Shown piece after piece: positions 54,919 through 64,000 of a stretch of DNA of 64,000 bases. The notes under the pieces are model-generated. The model was not told the DNA's origin, did not search any database, and saw nothing but the letters and a program-made list of their open reading frames with translations. Made by a program: the position numbers and the translations under genes. Position 1 is the first letter of the stretch. Each line of letters starts with the position of its first letter. The DNA lies in assembly GCF_000315625.1 (NCBI RefSeq), contig NW_005434654.1, positions 4,273-68,272 on the forward strand, written 5' to 3'. This stretch comes from Guillardia theta CCMP2712. Taxonomy: Eukaryota > Cryptophyceae > Pyrenomonadales > Geminigeraceae.

Positions 54919-57900
54919 AAACATCAGGAGCTACGAGACATCGCAAGCTGGGGATGGAGGCAGCAATCAACATAGAGGGTGCTCTGAAGCGAACGAGGCG
55001 AGCAAGAGGAAAGAGCCCGAAGACAGCTTCTCAGAGACGAGATCGCTGCAGCTTGACAAGTGAGGTGTTGTTGTGACACTGTTGTTCGCTCAAGCTCGTG
55101 CTCCGCAGGTGGTTGCGGCATATCATCACAATGAGGAAGAAGAAAATGAGCATGAGAGAGAAATCAGGTGCTAACGTGAACGAGCCCTCAATGTCGCTGG
55201 ATGAGAAGCTGCTCAACATCTCGATGAACAAACACTCCGAGGATGAGATGAGAAGCAAGAAGGAAGAGATTGAGAGATCTATCGTGGATCATTACAACGG
55301 CCGCTCTCCGTTCAGCAATCACCTCACCAGCTATGACACTGAGACCCTGCACGCTATCGACGAAGTGAATGGCCACGTCTCCTTTGTCTTGAACTTGTAC
55401 CCGGGGGGTTTCTCCCTCCATAGCCCGACTGACAATGAGATGCTGGCGGCTCCTCGAGCGTATGATCCCTCTTCCAAGAAGTTTCTGCAAAGTTTGGATC
55501 GAGGTATGCTTCCACTGGACCTTTTGAAGGATCTGCAAGGCAACGTGGACTTCAAGTATGAACAGGGTTGTATCGTGGTGGAGGTGAGAGATTATCGCCA
55601 GCCTCGTCAGTATGACCTCCGTCCGAGCACTCATCGAATGATTCTGCGACCCGATGCAAGCTCACTCCAACAAGACTTGAACCAGATCTGGCAGATTCAT
55701 GCGAACCTGTCGATGGAAGACATCCTAATCCTGGAGAAGCTCTTGCTAGTCACAACGAAACCAACTCTCTGCTTGGACCCCAGCCCATCAGTTCAAGTGG
55801 TAGCAAATTACATGAATAGAAAATCCAGCAGGCTCCAAGTTTGGCACCAGAGGCCGCCAAGACCGGTACGATCCGAGTTCCGACAGGAGTTCGACGCTGC
55901 TGTGCTCAAACGAGCCCATGCTTCTGCACATCTCTTCAATCGAGACACTCAGTCGATGGAGAGGTCAACTCTTTGTGATTTTAACCGTGCGGAACCTGAA
56001 GCATGTTGCTCCAGGTTAGAAAAGTATGCTCACCGTCGAATAGTCCGAGACAGGGAGAAGTTTCTTCTTGCTCCTGCCTCGCGGTATGAAGGTGTTGCTC
56101 GTTGGAGGTGTCGACTGACTGTGAGTTGTGAAGGGATAGTTTGTTTGCATCTCAAGCGATGAAAGAGCCTCTTGACGAGCCAGACGACAAGATCGTCGGG
56201 GGTGTTGTCCAGGAAACGTTACATGGAATGGCGAAGATCCTGCGGCATTTGAAACCGCGAGCAGCTCAGGAAGATAACGAAGCGCATAGGGAGAAGGCGA
56301 TCCTATCAAGGTGGTCGAGGAGCCTTGTCGCAGTGTCTTAGACTGACAATCATCACTTCAGGATCAAAGCTTCTTTGGCATCGTCGTCCAACGAAGTTGA
56401 TTCGAACGGAGGTGATGGAGGCGTGTGGGACATGGAAACTGTGTGACGTGTCTTGCACAGATGATTCGTCAGCCGACAACTCTCAAGACAGCGCGGCAGC
56501 AAACAGACTCATCATTCCCTCTCAGCCCCGAGGAGGATTGCCGCCTGAGCGACAGGTGCGGGAAAAGCAGAGGCAGTTTCTGGAAGCGCTCATAATGTAT
56601 CTTCAGATGCGCTTCAAGAAGAATCGACAACTCGCTACCATCTGGATCCAACTACGTGCTGCATCTTCTTACCATGGTTATCACTTGAAGCGATGATGTG
56701 TGCGATGCCTGAATCACTTGCAGTGATGATGAGGATCGATGATATTGGACCGGATGGCAAGGCCGTAGAAGGATCTCAAGCTGTCGTACACCCTCTCATA
56801 ATCGGGAATGGTCGATTGGCGCAGCTGTATGGATCTCAACAAGTGAGGAAAAGGCTTGAGATAGGACGACCATGACAGTGATGGTGCAGGTCATGATCAT
56901 GCAGCGAGAGGGTTGGACTTGCACGTTCGATTCTCACCAGGTCAGTTTCTGTTGTGCTCACTGCTCAAGGTTAAAACGAGCTGTCAAGATTCTAGCCAAG
57001 AGAGGAGCAGCTCAAGCCAACGGCACCGGCAACAGCGCGTCATCGAGGTTCCGCTTTACCCCTTCGTGATGGAGACGGCGTCTGAACTCTCTGCTCAGCT
57101 CGCACAAGGACGGGGACGTCAAAGTCGACCCTTCCTCGCTTGTCAGGCAGTCGCTCTCGCAGCCAGCCAGCAGCCAGCAACCGAGCACTGTCAAGACTGT
57201 TCAGCCTACGAGCTCCTCAGCTCCTCCCCCTGGAGGCTCAGCAGGAGCACAGCATCGACCGGTGAGATCGTTCCCCCTCGCACTCCAGAGCTCATGAAGC
57301 TGTCCCAGCAGACAGTTCCAGCACAGTCTCCAGCTCCAGCGCAGTCGGCTCCCATGCAGGCGATGCGAAAGGTTTGCCTGCTGCTTGAGACTCGCAGGGT
57401 CGGGTGATGGCAGTCGCAGACCGGAGGCCCAACCTCCTACTCCGTTGGACGTGGACACATGATGGGGATGGGAAATGTGCAGGTGAGGAGAGTCGGTTCT
57501 GGCTTTCCAGTGAAAGGGAAGGGGGAGGGTAGTTGAGGAGGAGCAGGAGCAGGAGGACGCTGGAAGATTCTGACTATGACGAAGGCTGGACAAGGCGGCA
57601 TGCTTCATCAACATCCACAACCTGTTCCGAGCTCGCAGGCAGTGGCGCATCGAGGATACGGAGTCCCTCAGGTGACTGACTGACGACTCGAGGTCGAACT
57701 CTCCTCACTCCTCTTGCTCGCAGCATTCGATGCATCCGCATCCTCACTCTCATCAGCCTCCTCAGGTGATGCTTGCACTCCCTTCCCCTCCCTCACTCCC
57801 TCCTCTCCCTCTCCACTCTCACTCTTCCCTCACCTACTCNNNNNNNNNNNNNNNNNNNNNNNNNNNNNNNNNNNNNNNNNNNNNNNNNNNNNNNNNNNNN

Positions 57901-58766
57901 NNNNNNNNNNNNNNNNNNNNNNNNNNNNNNNNNNNNNNNCCCTCCCTCCCTCCCTCCCTCCCTCTCCCTCCCTCCCTCCCTCCCTCCCTCCCTCCCTCCC
58001 TCCCTCCCTCCCTCCCTCCCTCCATTACCCTCCCTCCCTCTTTCCCTCTCCCTCCCTCCCTCCCTCCCTCCCTCCCTCTCCCTCCTTTTCTCTCCTCCTT
58101 CCCTCCCTCCTCACTTCTCCTTGCAGGGCATGCCTGCCGGTCATCCGCAACCAGCTCGGAGCTACGGGCAAGCAGGTGAGCTCGTCGAGGCATCAGCTAC
58201 TGGGTTGACTCCTACTGTGCAGGACAACTTGGACGAGGAAACGTGCCTGTCCCAGGGAGACAAACTGGACCCCACGGCGTTCCTGGTGCTTGCTGCTGGC
58301 ACCTGAGCGCGATGTCCTGACTCTGCTAGCAGGCGCCACCATGGTTGCTGTGTCGGGAGGCTGTCTGCCTCATCAGATCTACCAGCAGCAGCACATGATG
58401 GCCCGGCCTCCTCCACAGCAGGTGCATGACGAATGGAGGAGAATGAAAGAGCTGCTGGAGGGGAGAGGGCAAGGGAGGATGAGCGAGGAGGATGAACGAG
58501 CAGGACAAGAGAAGGGGACACGAGAGGGGACCAAGGATGGGAGCGGATAGGAGCGAGAAGGATAGGAGCGAGACGAGGAAGAGGAGGATGAAGAGGAGGG
58601 TGGAAAGGTGCGTGTCTTGTTTGACATGATGTGGCAGATGGGGGGGATGGGAAGTTATGCTGGGATGGCATGCGCTCCTCCTCAGAACAAGGTTGTGCCT
58701 TCCAAGTCAGCTCCTCCTCAGCTCCCTCATCACATGCCCAACAACCAGCAGAATCCCAACGGATGA
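54919..58766 (+). CDS. SPT20: SPT20-like subunit of the SAGA histone acetyltransferase complex
   Basis: A structural subunit holding SAGA together. The conserved domain lies in one exon (about 55160-56120): FVLNLYPGGFSLHSP, RAYDPSSKKFLQSLDRGMLP, YEQGCIVVEVRDYRQPRQYD, HRMILRPDASSLQQDLNQIW, ILEKLLLVTTKPTLCLDPSP, then SRYEGVARWRCRLT. The GCIVVEVRDYR block and the LCLDPSP block are the family hallmarks. Downstream exons encode a glutamine-, proline- and methionine-rich tail (MHPHPHSHQPPQ, then near the end GMPAGHPQPARSYG, QMGGMGSYAGMACAPPQNK, HHMPNNQQNPNG), typical of metazoan and yeast SPT20. The stop is at 58764. Several small exons between 56160 and 57800 are uncertain, and the 100-N gap at 57840 lies inside an intron. 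The 5' exon (NIRSYETSQAGDGGSNQ) is a guess. Confidence 0.8.
57840..57939. other. Assembly gap of 100 N within a (CCCT)n tract
   Basis: Exactly 100 unresolved bases, bordered on the right by a long CCCT/CCTCCCT array (57940-58110). The round number suggests a placeholder rather than measured length, so the true repeat may be much longer. Confidence 0.97.
57940..58110 (+). repeat. (CCCT)n array beside the gap
   Basis: About 40 imperfect CCCT units with interruptions (CATTACCCT, TTTCCCTC). It lies in an intron of the SPT20-like gene, upstream of the exon starting GGCATGCCTGCCGG. Confidence 0.95.
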
Positions 58767-59100
58767 GCAGATGCTGGGCTGAAGGGCATCGGGTGGAGAT
58801 GCAGCTCGAAAAGGGCACCACACACATCAAACTCTAGTCTACTTGTTATTTTTTCAATTTTTTCTCTTTGGTGGTGGAAGATCGAGATCGGACTGATCTC
58901 GTTGCTGGATGGGGTTCGAGTTGGTTGTATTGTTTTTCTTCCCATACTTCTCCCCACAAAAGGAAATTTTATTGTGCTGGGAGATACGCTTTGCAAGTGA
59001 AATGACGTAAATTTGGATAACAGTAAATCAACATCTTACGATCTCTGATATCCACAACCTTTCCTCCATTGCTCTCAACATCTCTACAGCCAATTATCCT

Positions 59101-59495
59101 TCATGCCTTTTCTTCACTGCTGATACTGAGACCCTCACTTGTAGAAAGGCGAGTTAGAAAAGCTTCCTGCGTTCTGGTTCTCCGTGCTACAGGGGTCCAG
59201 AGTTACCTGCGGCCTGATCAGTGTGTGAGGAGAGCTTTGGATCACGTACAAGGGAAGGGGTTGGGTTGTAGCAGAGCTGAGCAAACTGCTCGATGTGCTC
59301 CCAGTTCTGACACACGTCGTTATCATCACATCTGCCTGTCCTCCAACCGTCTCACCTCCTCCGGGCCGATGTAAGGGCCATCAAGAAGCTTCGTGGTCTG
59401 CAGACGGGCGAGTAGCTGCAACAGAAGAAGCGCAGCAGAGCAAACACAACAAACACAGACGTCAGCAGCGAAACGTGCAAGAACTTCGAGGAAAG
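59101..59495 (-). CDS. Unassigned gene, 3' exons
   Basis: Three minus-strand exons with good borders read as a coherent peptide. LLARLQTTKLLDGPYIGPEE is joined across an intron to NWEHIEQFAQLCYNPTPSLV, which continues RDPKLSSHTDQAA. After a short intron the tail is RRTRTQEAFLTRLSTSEGLS and a TGA at 59101. An upstream exon with SFLEVLARFAAD (about 59495) probably precedes. Phases agree across the first two joins. I recognise no family. The 5' end is not found; a possible first exon lies near 59630 (MGLASMRLLHLRSLYYP). Confidence 0.4.
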
Positions 59496-59520
59496 ACCTG
59501 AAACTGAACGACAAGTCAGT

Positions 59521-60540
59521 CACTATGAAAGTGCTTGTTCATGAAAAGCACATTCCACATCTTAGGAATGTTATCATGGGTAATATAAACTTCTGAGATG
59601 CAACAGTCGCATACTAGCCAGGCCCATGAGATGCACAATGACAGAACAAGGAATGAAAATGTTGCTGATGACTGGGTATCTGACAGCCAAATGTTTTCAC
59701 AATGCAAACAAACAGCATTGTTTTGATCTCAACACAAGCTCTTTTATCCGAGGCGTCTATCCCTTCTACCACACCCTACCCTTCTACCACACCCATCGCT
59801 CTCGAATCATGCCATCTGCTCTACCTTGCCTCCTCCCCATTCCAACGTTTCACATCGCTTCAACTCCTTTCGACCATAATCTCGGTCTTGCGATGGCTTC
59901 CCGATCTAGGTTTCTCCTATCCCATCTTTCCTGCCCCCCTCTCCCTCTGTACGCCATCCCTGTCGATGTTCGTAATCGATGGTGAATCATGATGATTATC
60001 AGAAATTCAGACTACAACATCATCAACACATCATTCAACGTCAAACTGTCTGACTGCATAACAACAGGACACATGTGGCAGGATCAGGCTCAAGAGGCGA
60101 GCAAGTTTGTGATCGTACCATAACTTCCGTATTTCCCCCCCCCCCTTTCTCCTCTCTTCCCGGTCCTTTGCTCATGGCCTCTCCGCGCTCGTTCTTTCCC
60201 TCCCTCTCTCACAGTCTCGCCATTTTCTCCTTCTTCGCTAGCGGTTCGGGCAACGAGGCTCACCATGTGACGGCGGTAGGGTCTGAGTCTATTTCCGGTT
60301 GCCAGCCTGGATCGGAAGATTATAATACCGTTACATCCGTTATTATATTGAAGCTTCCCCCGGGCCCGGCCGGCACTCGCTCCGAGTGGCACTCCAGTGA
60401 TTGTGTGACTGAGTTTCGAGATGATGTCGCGATGAGACCGTAGGATACAGCAATGGAAGGCGGGAGAAAGCGAAGATGGAAAGCGCTCGGAAAGAAGCAT
60501 GAAACAGTGAAGACATGATCTCCTGAGCAAGAGCAGATGG
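59521..60540. other. Stretch without a recognised gene
   Basis: Mostly balanced unique sequence, with a pyrimidine-rich part (59760-59980), a C-run (60137-60146) and a small GC-rich patch (about 60240-60400, with CCCGGGCCCGGCCGGC). Could include 5' exons of the flanking unassigned genes. Confidence 0.4.
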
Positions 60541-60691
60541 ATGGACGAGGCACAGCGAACGCTAATGCAGCCGATTGATCAAAGCAATTGGATCAAGAAA
60601 GACCATCGATATATGAATTGAGTAATGCCGCAATGACGCGAACCTACGGAGGGTATGCTACTATATTCGGCATGAATCATCTCTCCATAAC

Positions 60692-61904
60692 AATGCGAAC
60701 ACTTCCTCTGCTCATGGTGGGTTGTTGTTGTCTGGGAGAGAGAAGCTCTATCTCTGTTCGCAAGTACCTGCAGGAGGTTACTTGCAAGACGTTCCTCGTT
60801 GACCATGTGCGGGGTGGTGCTGATAATCCAACCGTACATGCAACAAGACAAGGGAGAGAGAAACGGAATGCTGAGAAACTGAACAAGAAAAGAAGGAAGA
60901 CCATCCTGCAGAAGGTATCAGATGTAACAGCGAGAAACAGTGTATTGAAGCAACATGTAGCGAAAACTCCAATCGCAACTCACACAAGAAAAGCAGGTAA
61001 CCCGATTGTGCAGAATTTGCAGATGATATGTGCATAAGCTTCTATTTGTTTGCCGTTGCAGCACGAGCATCATTCCAGGCATCCGTTGGAGACTCTGTTC
61101 GAAATGTTTGTGAGAGAACAAGTTCTGCTTTTGCGCGGTGTTGAAAGGATCTATTGCAGAAGGAAGATCCAAGATTCGGAGAGCCGATGCCAAGAAACAT
61201 TGACAGTATCCTCACTGAAATCTGTTTTCGGGCAGAATGACTTTATTTCAAATCAACAGTGTTGGAGGAACAGCAAGAACTGCTCGAATTGAGAGACAAC
61301 ATCTGTTGTCCACTTGCTGTTGGAGAAATCTTGAACGACCTGTTGTGGTATCATGCAACAGAATTGAGATGGAATCTCAAGCTCAGAGTTTCTCAGCACC
61401 ATCGAGGACTGTTCAACTTATCCCATATTCAAGCGCGGAGCTCGAGTGGTGAAAGCTTATACTCGGCTTGTTCGTTGTCTCAAATTTTCTCAGGTGATGG
61501 GCTTGATGGGCTCTAAGCAACTGGACCTTGTTGTGTATGAAGTTTAGACGCAACTGTATGTGCTTGCATATTGACTGGCATCTCACAGAGCCGCCAAAGA
61601 TGTTGGAGAAAAAGGCGCGAAAACGGTCAGATACTCTCACACTCTCGTCCTTGTTGTTTGGGTGGCTCATGTCGGATTCAGATTCTGAATGAGCTGCCAA
61701 AACAATGTAAGACACACAACGTTCCTCTCGTTTGGGTTGAAAAGTCCGAGGTTGATGCTGCAAGTCAAAGATCCAAAAGCTGATGATGATGATGAAGGAC
61801 ATTGCGAAAGCTTGCGGTTCCAAGAAGCCTGTGGCTTGCATCGGGGTTTGATGTCTCTGTCAAGCGGAATGAGCAATGATTGGTTCACAGTTAGTCGGCT
61901 CTGA
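60692..61904 (+). CDS. Unassigned multi-exon candidate gene
   Basis: Plus-strand pieces that look coding: a basic segment (REKRNAEKLNKKRRKTILQK, then VLKQHVAKTPIATHTRKAG) with a GTAACC donor at about 60996; after an acceptor at 61062, HPLETLFEMFVREQVLLLRG; from about 61260, LEEQQELLELRDNICCPLAV and ILNDLLWYHATELRWNLKLR; and a last piece LMLQVKDPKADDDDEGHCES ending at 61904. The middle is leucine/glutamate-rich and may form coiled-coil. Phases between the pieces are not settled and no family is recognised. The start is arbitrary (an ATG at 60692). Confidence 0.35.
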
Positions 61905-62060
61905 AGGAACACAGTTTCTTGGAGCAATCCGGTCCATCGTCTCGAGAGTGTTCAACGGTGAAACAACACTACGCGAGTTTACTTCAACTGTTAAAAGATT
62001 AAACCCAGCTAAGCAATAGATACAACACAGCTGTAAGCTCAGTTCTCTCTACTGTAGTCG

Positions 62061-63209
62061 TCAACTCCCCGATGTCCGAATCGGCTTTGCACTGAGAATT
62101 GAGGGATCCCTTACGCTATGAGTGTCTTGGCAGCATTCATACACCAGCGCTGAAAAAAGCATCCTTATCTTGTGTTTCTGATCCTTCCTTCCATGGATCT
62201 CATGGATGGCCGATTCGAGACTCTCACAAACATCTTTCTCCAGCTGCTGACTGGGCACGTCGTTGTCACCCATCATCACACCATACTGGTATACAAGAGC
62301 CCCGTTCTCTTTCTTCTTCTGCTCTGCTGCCGCAGCATACAACAGAAGTTCTTCCCCCTCGTTGATACTCCTCTTGGACACGACGACAAGAGCGTCTCCA
62401 TCATCCACCAGCTTCAGCTCTACATTCGCTGCTTCTTTTGATCCACAGAAATTGATCATGTCGATGATCGGCACCAGCGCAATCGTTTCTTCGCTGGTGC
62501 CACCTTTCTCAGCAGGCAGAACAATCCTCATTCTCCTAGAAAGCTGAAGGATGAAAGCATGCAAGAATTCGGGCCAATCAAAATCTCCCTCCCAGTCGAA
62601 CGAAGATGATGCAGAATCTCCATTCTTGTGCTTGAGCCATGCGTCTCGCAGAACCGTCCTCTTCTTCCTTATGGCACTCACGTACGGTATGTCACTGAAC
62701 AACACCAAGTCCTCGTTCGAGGCATAGAAAGGATGCAGACCATCAAGTTCTTCTCTTCCGGGAAGTGCCTGCAAGTATCTCTCATACTGACCGTCACTGC
62801 CTAGTTGGAACTGCTTCGCAATCTCTGCAGCAAGGGTTACCTCCTGCTGTTCAAGACCTGCCTTCTTGCCCGGCGCTAGGAACAAGCTTCTTGGAACCCG
62901 CAGAAGCTCTTGTCCCCTGCGGATCGAGCTAGACGCCCCGACCCCTCTCACTTTCTCTCCTCCGTGATCGAACTGCCGGATTGCGATGGACTCGGCTTGT
63001 CCTCCGTTCCTCTGCAGCCATTCCAAGAGTTGATCGGATTCCAGTCGAATCTCTTCCTTCTTATCCATCCTTCTTCTGATGATCCTTTGCCGCACTTTGC
63101 CAGAAAACAGTACAAGAAGAGTAAGGAGGATGAGGAGGAGAAGAACGGCCGTTCTCCTCCTCCTGTGCCCCCTCAACGCGTCCTCTACCACCTCCTTTAC
63201 ACAGTTCAT
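62061..63209 (-). CDS. SET-domain protein methyltransferase of the SETD3/Rubisco-LSMT type, membrane-anchored
   Basis: A single exon, 382 residues from ATG 63209. An amino-terminal helix (RTAVLLLLILLTLLVLFSG) after a basic start suggests a membrane anchor. The split SET domain of the LSMT/SETD3 class follows: VRGVGASSSIRRGQELLRVP, a long helical insert (LAAEIAKQFQLGSDGQYERY, DEDL-like NEDLVLFSDIPYV), FLHAFILQLSRRMRIVLP, IALVPIIDMINFCGSKEAAN (the conserved DMIN-H region with Phe-Cys in place of His-Ser) and GEELLLYAAAAEQKKKENGA with a following YQYGVMM. The DMINH/NHS asparagine is kept but the histidine is replaced, and the usual GEQ-x-x-x-SYG tyrosine context is altered to LLYAAA. Catalytic competence is therefore uncertain. 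Substrate unknown. Confidence 0.82.
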   Translation of the reverse strand: MNCVKEVVEDALRGHRRRRTAVLLLLILLTLLVLFSGKVRQRIIRRRMDKKEEIRLESDQLLEWLQRNGGQAESIAIRQFDHGGEKVRGVGASSSIRRGQELLRVPRSLFLAPGKKAGLEQQEVTLAAEIAKQFQLGSDGQYERYLQALPGREELDGLHPFYASNEDLVLFSDIPYVSAIRKKRTVLRDAWLKHKNGDSASSSFDWEGDFDWPEFLHAFILQLSRRMRIVLPAEKGGTSEETIALVPIIDMINFCGSKEAANVELKLVDDGDALVVVSKRSINEGEELLLYAAAAEQKKKENGALVYQYGVMMGDNDVPSQQLEKDVCESLESAIHEIHGRKDQKHKIRMLFSALVYECCQDTHSVRDPSILSAKPIRTSGS

Positions 63210-63230
63210 CGCTCCATTCCGCCGCTGCAA

Positions 63231-63265
63231 ATCTACCCCTACCCCTACCCCTACCCCTACCCTTT
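63231..63265 (+). repeat. Short (TACCCC)n array
   Basis: Five TACCCC-like units immediately upstream of the SET-gene start, GGGGTA on the gene's own strand. This is the cleanest tandem form of a word that is scattered through the other G/C-rich islands. Confidence 0.9.
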
Positions 63266-63339
63266 TCCTACCCCCTTCTTCTACTCGATGTTGTACCAGA
63301 AATACCCCACCTCTCTCCCCAACTGCACTGTCGGAAGTT

Positions 63340-64000
63340 TGTTAGGCCGGCCAAGTAAAACATGTCGGACGCGGCCCGGGCCGGCCGGGCCCGGCGGGCC
63401 GGCACACTGTCGCTATATCCGATGATCGCCGCCCGCGGCCGTACTACGGTACGGTCGGACTGAGGCCGCCGGGCCGGCCAGGCCGCCGCCCGGCCCGGCC
63501 CGACCCGGTGACCGGGCCTCTGGCCAGTCCCGGACGCCGGGTCCAGCCTCAGTGGCAGCCGCCGGTAGGCTACCGTAGTACTACGGTACCAGCTGAGCGT
63601 CACCGGAGTCCAGGCTCCTGATCAAGTTGTCCTGGAATTTTCAACTTGACTTAACTTTGAGAAGATCACTCCGTCACTGAGCTTAGTACGGTCGGACTCC
63701 GCCCCGCCGTTCCGACTCAGTCACGCCGCGGCGCCATCACTGTGCCACGCCGTGACGTTGGTGGCATAGCCCGGCCCGGCCGGGCCCGGAATGCCATTCG
63801 GCGATGATCAGCCTGCCACACTATAAGTAGGCTGGCCGGCCGGTACCGGCCTTATGTGTGTTAGAAGGATAAGCCTACCCCTGTTTTCTAGGTTCTTTTC
63901 AACGGCAGTTGGAAGGTAGGGTCATTACAAGTGATTTCGAAGCTTGAGATTCAAAATCTTGAATGTAAAACAAAGTTTTAAGATCATCCTGATAAAAAGG
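63340..64000. repeat. GC-rich repeat island E and right window end
   Basis: 63340-63560 is dominated by GGCCCGG, CCGGCC and GCCGCC words, like the islands at 32.7 and 38.2 kb. TTTTCAACTTGACTTAACTT at 63639-63658 is a form of the recurring AT-rich motif. 63680-63860 continues with GTCGGACTCC words. The last 140 bp is unique AT-richer sequence without a recognised gene. Confidence 0.6.

Noticed and set aside
57714-58208. Frames running through the N gap
   Set aside because: They contain only Ser/Leu/Pro runs from the CCCT array and unknown residues.

Overview
This is 64 kb of an intron-rich eukaryotic nuclear genome. Most genes are split by GT-AG introns, many only about 50 bases long, and at least eight independent gene models keep an open frame with total lengths divisible by three after splicing. 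The pyruvate dehydrogenase E2 gene starts with a hydrophobic signal segment ending in an ANAF-type site (phenylalanine just after the predicted cleavage point), followed by a transit-peptide-like stretch. That bipartite leader is typical of algae with a secondary red plastid. My inference is a cryptophyte, possibly Guillardia-like; haptophytes or stramenopiles are not excluded by sequence alone.

Layout. 1-2.5 kb: end of an unknown gene and a very-long-chain 3-hydroxyacyl-CoA dehydratase. 2.5-6 kb: mostly non-coding. 6-8.7 kb: plastid PDH E2. 9.1-10.7 kb: cytosolic ribosomal protein L3. 11.1-16.3 kb: two identical tandem 2,592-bp copies of a decayed Crypton-like element. 17.1-21.5 kb: a PH-like protein with a threefold RG motif, a four-finger RanBP2 zinc protein, and a small secretory SAP/ARMET-like protein. 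21.8-27.2 kb: a small two-helix membrane protein and a P5A ATPase. 28.4-32.5 kb: an Mpv17/PMP22 protein and a secreted FN3/LysM glycoprotein. 33.7-38 kb: a large inverted duplication carrying two near-identical Zn2Cys6 regulator genes. 39.5-46.4 kb: a RING-H2/UIM ubiquitin ligase and a JMJD6 oxygenase. 48.2-54 kb: a PRELI/MSF1 lipid-transfer gene with an apparent frameshift and a C2-domain protein. 54.9-58.8 kb: an SPT20 (SAGA) homologue with a 100-N assembly gap. 59-63.2 kb: two unassigned candidate genes and a SET-domain methyltransferase. The right end is a GC-rich repeat island.

The genes are ordinary housekeeping and regulatory functions packed closely. Many neighbours converge with only 150-350 bp between stop codons (E2/L3, Mpv17/FN3-LysM, RING/JMJD6, PRELI/C2). 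There is no operon logic; functional links are thematic: secretory pathway (P5A ATPase, SAP/ARMET-like protein, dehydratase) and gene regulation (SPT20, JMJD6, Zn2Cys6, SET).

The least ordinary parts are the accessory stretches: the tandem Crypton-like repeat, the palindromic zinc-cluster locus with a start-codon deletion in one arm, a recurring AT-rich motif beside GC-rich islands, and islands rich in TACCCC/GGGGTA words.
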